Part shown: in pieces, positions 51,061 through 53,194 of the stretch | Position numbering within the stretch: the stretch's first letter is position 1 | How the letters are laid out: each line of letters begins with the position of its first letter | NCBI GenBank assembly: GCA_018268515.1 | Contig: JAFDWK010000015.1 | Span: 1 to 53,194, forward strand | From: Actinomycetota bacterium | GTDB lineage: Bacteria > Actinomycetota > Actinomycetes > Actinomycetales > Microbacteriaceae | DNA: 53,194 nt | Reading direction: 5' to 3' | Notes under the pieces: generated by a model | The model's database searches: none | What the model saw: the letters and a program-made list of their open reading frames with translations, nothing else | Told to the model about the DNA's origin: nothing | Made by a program: the position numbers and the translations under genes

Positions 51061-52013
51061 GCGAGGGGGCGTTCGGGCGCCGGGGATGGATCCTCTTCGC
51101 CATCATGAGCGTGGTCTGGGGCATCACCTACCTGTTCATCAAGGAGGCCGTCGGATCCTTCTCCCCGCCCGCGGTGGTGGCCGGGCGCACGCTGCTCGGC
51201 GGGCTCGTGCTGCTGCCTTTCGCGATCCGCGGCGGAGCGCTGAAGGCCGCGCTCAAGGTCTGGCCGTGGGTGCTCGCGTTCGGCGCCGTCGAGATGGCGG
51301 GGCCGTTCCTGCTGCTCAGCCACGCCGAATCCCAGCTGCCGTCGGGGCTCACCGGGCTGCTCGTGGCGACCGTGCCGCTGTTCGCCGTGATCATCGCTCT
51401 GCTGCGCGGTGACCGCTCGGCGCTCGCCCCGATGCGGCTGGTCGGCCTGCTGCTCGGGTTCGCGGGGGTGGCGGTCATCGTCGGCGGCCCCGGGCTTTTC
51501 GCGCACGGCACCGCGTCGTTCGTGGCGATCGGCGAGATCCTGCTCACCGCGCTGCTGTACGCGATCGCGCCGTTCATCATCGCGCACAAGCTGGCCGGCG
51601 TGCCCTCGATCGGCACGATCACCTTCGCGCTGCTCGCCGTCGGCACCGTCTACCTGGTGCCCGCCCTGCTCACCCAGCACCAGGTGCCGACCGTGCGCTC
51701 GACGGTCTCGCTGGTGCTGCTGGGAACGATCTGCACCGCGTTCGCGTTCGTCGCGTTCTTCGCCCTGATCCGCCAGGTCGGGCCGGTGCGCGCACCGCTG
51801 TTCACGTACGTCAACCCGGTGGTCGCGATCATCCTCGGCACCATCCTGCTCGCGGAGCCGGTCACGCCCGGACTGCTGATCGGCTTCCCTGTCGTGCTCG
51901 CCGGCTGCTGGTTCGCTGCGACGGGCGGGCGGCTGCGACCCAAGGCCGCGCCGGCGACCGGCCCCGGCACCGCGTCGATCGCGCTGCCGGAGCCGGTCCC
52001 TCCGGTCGACTGA
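51057..52013 (+). CDS. EamA/DMT family transporter
   Basis: A 318-residue permease with ten hydrophobic segments in two EamA halves ([20 protein letters not shown] starts the first, [20 protein letters not shown] the second, with [19 protein letters not shown] near the end). Such exporters handle amino acids, metabolites or drugs; the substrate is unknown. The GTG start overlaps the recR stop (GTGA), so it is part of the dnaX-recR transcript. Confidence 0.9.
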   Translation: MSEGAFGRRGWILFAIMSVVWGITYLFIKEAVGSFSPPAVVAGRTLLGGLVLLPFAIRGGALKAALKVWPWVLAFGAVEMAGPFLLLSHAESQLPSGLTGLLVATVPLFAVIIALLRGDRSALAPMRLVGLLLGFAGVAVIVGGPGLFAHGTASFVAIGEILLTALLYAIAPFIIAHKLAGVPSIGTITFALLAVGTVYLVPALLTQHQVPTVRSTVSLVLLGTICTAFAFVAFFALIRQVGPVRAPLFTYVNPVVAIILGTILLAEPVTPGLLIGFPVVLAGCWFAATGGRLRPKAAPATGPGTASIALPEPVPPVD

Positions 52014-52022
52014 CCGCGGGGC

Positions 52023-52496
52023 TCACGCCGTCCGGCGGATGCCCTTCCACAGGGTGATCAGCAGCAGCACGAACGCCGCTCCGATCAGGATGTGACCGGC
52101 CCCGGCGATCCCGGCGATCGCCTTGGACGCCTCGATCTTCTGCACGTCGAGGATCCCGTGCCACATCATCATCGCGCCGGTCAGCAGCACGCCGGCGTTG
52201 TAGATCCAGAAGAACCAGCGGAACAGCCGGCTGGCGGACAGCGCGAACAGCTTCTCGAGGGCGAGCACGATCAGCGTGACGAGGGCGCCGAGGGTCAGCA
52301 GGTGCGTGTGCACCAGGGCGAGCTGCCCGCTGAAGCCGTTCGGGAAACCCTGCGCCTTGGTGAACTCGCGATAGAAGAGCCCGGCGGCCAGCCCCAGCCC
52401 GATCCAGACGACGGCGGCGACGAAGAGCTGGGTGAGCGCACGGCGCTGCGCAGGCGCGGCGGAGGACGAGGCGGTGAGGTCGGAGGAAGTGGTCAT
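52023..52496 (-). CDS. DUF2871 membrane protein
   Basis: A 157-residue protein with four transmembrane segments and conserved histidines in ALVHTHLLTLGALV, MWHGILDVQ and GHILIGAAFV, typical of DUF2871, a small family with possible heme or quinone binding. ATG at 52496 with AGGAGG 9 nt upstream. It converges with the EamA gene with 9 nt between stop codons and no visible terminator. Confidence 0.85.
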   Translation of the reverse strand: MTTSSDLTASSSAAPAQRRALTQLFVAAVVWIGLGLAAGLFYREFTKAQGFPNGFSGQLALVHTHLLTLGALVTLIVLALEKLFALSASRLFRWFFWIYNAGVLLTGAMMMWHGILDVQKIEASKAIAGIAGAGHILIGAAFVLLLITLWKGIRRTA

Positions 52497-52592
52497 GATG
52501 CCAGCCTCCTGTGCCGAGGCGCCGTGCGCATCCATCGAAGGATCGAGACCACGCCGTTGGATGCACCGGCATCGACCGGGGAGAATCGGAGC

Positions 52593-53194
52593 ATGAGCAC
52601 CGGATCCGCTTCCGCGCGCCGGCGGATGCTGCGCGGCGCGCGCTTCGCCCTGCACCTCATCACGGTCGTGCTCGTCGTCGTCACGACCGTGCGGGCGGGG
52701 ATCGGCGGGGAGCTGCTCCCGGTGCTGCTCGCCGCGGCCGTCTATCTCGCCTGGTACGGCGCCGGGGCCGGCTTCGCGCACAAGCGCGCGGCGCTCTGGT
52801 GGATGCTGGGACTGGTGGCGATCTGGATCGGGATGATGGCGCTGTCGCCGGAGTTCGTATGGCTCGTGTTCCCATTGCTGCTGCTCGCCGGGCACGTGCT
52901 GCGCCTGCCCTGGTCGCTGGTGTTCGCGATCGCGGTGCTCGTGGTGGCGATCGTCGCGCCCGCGCTCCGGCCGGGCGGGATCCCGTCCGGCACCCTGCTC
53001 GCGCACTTCGTGGGACCGATCGTCGGGGGTGGCTTCGCCTTCGCCGTGTCGCTGGGCTACGACGCGATGCTCCGCGACGCGGCCGAGCGGGAGCGGCTGA
53101 TCGACTCGCTGCTGCGCGCACAGCGCGAGGCCGAGCGGCTGCACGACGAACTCGCCGCGAGCCAGCGCGAAGCCGGCGCCACCCGCGAGCGCAC
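52593..53194 (+). CDS. Sensor histidine kinase, N-terminal part (runs off window)
   Basis: An open frame of 200 codons to the window edge, with no stop. After a basic start (ASARRRMLRGARFALH) come about six transmembrane segments, then a long charged helix reading SLGYDAMLRDAAERERLIDS followed by LLRAQREAERLHDELAASQR, the usual coiled-coil linker before a HisKA_3 dimerisation domain. This layout is that of NarL-class sensor kinases in actinobacteria. GAGAAT (52581-52586) ends 6 nt before the ATG. The kinase domain itself is outside the window, so the assignment is inferred. Confidence 0.75.
   Translation, partial: MSTGSASARRRMLRGARFALHLITVVLVVVTTVRAGIGGELLPVLLAAAVYLAWYGAGAGFAHKRAALWWMLGLVAIWIGMMALSPEFVWLVFPLLLLAGHVLRLPWSLVFAIAVLVVAIVAPALRPGGIPSGTLLAHFVGPIVGGGFAFAVSLGYDAMLRDAAERERLIDSLLRAQREAERLHDELAASQREAGATRER

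Overview
This is a high-G+C (about 70% by eye) chromosomal segment from an actinobacterium, most likely Microbacteriaceae (Microbacterium or a close relative). The evidence is the codon use, the GuaB3-type IMPDH paralogue near guaA, the DUF3817-guaA overlap, a C-terminal LALTG anchor of the sortase-E (LAXTG) type, the small SRP RNA next to dnaX-recR, and the very common start layout TANNNT followed by 6 nt and then the start codon, which suggests leaderless transcripts. No rRNA, CRISPR array, transposase or prophage module is visible.

Layout. 1-386: tandem array of a 61-bp palindromic element. 0.4-2.7 kb: divergent MFS drug exporter and TetR repressor sharing an operator. 3.0-5.8 kb: OsmC protein, guaB3, SURF1-like protein. 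6.1-11.1 kb: a giant secreted nuclease/5'-nucleotidase fusion. 11.3-13.3 kb: DUF3817 and guaA. 13.3-17.1 kb: repeat-rich gap, L-lactate dehydrogenase, VapBC toxin-antitoxin, AlkD-like glycosylase, YccA/BI-1 membrane protein. 17.2-24.3 kb: glycerophosphodiesterase, two-gene ABC exporter, PcrA helicase, SseB-domain protein. 24.4-26.8 kb: an accessory patch with a YqaJ-type nuclease and an AbiEi-HTH/DUF559 nuclease-fold protein embedded in compound repeats. 27-28.2 kb: rplJ-rplL with an attenuator leader. 28.3-33.3 kb: LacI repressor divergent from a sugar ABC importer (binding protein plus two permeases, no ATPase). 33.5-38.2 kb: PAP2, GNAT, tRNA-Ser(GGA), LssY_C protein, TrhO, DedA. 38.4-43.2 kb: moxR-DUF58-transglutaminase operon on the minus strand. 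43.4-47.2 kb: SRP RNA, then a beta-phosphoglucomutase-like HAD and a GH65 disaccharide phosphorylase. 47.3-53.2 kb: DUF1918, dnaX-recR, EamA exporter, DUF2871 protein, and the start of a sensor kinase.

How genes fit together. GuaA and GuaB3 touch guanine nucleotide metabolism; PcrA, DnaX, RecR and the AlkD-like protein are replication and repair; the GH65 phosphorylase and HAD mutase would turn an alpha-linked disaccharide into glucose and glucose 6-phosphate, and the LacI-controlled ABC importer 11 kb away could feed it (inference). The most unusual signals are not genes: GGATCC occurs about 130 times (roughly 7-fold over base-composition expectation), the 61-bp palindromic element occurs five times, short in-frame repeats sit inside protein linkers, and several intergenic 16-21 bp minisatellites are present.
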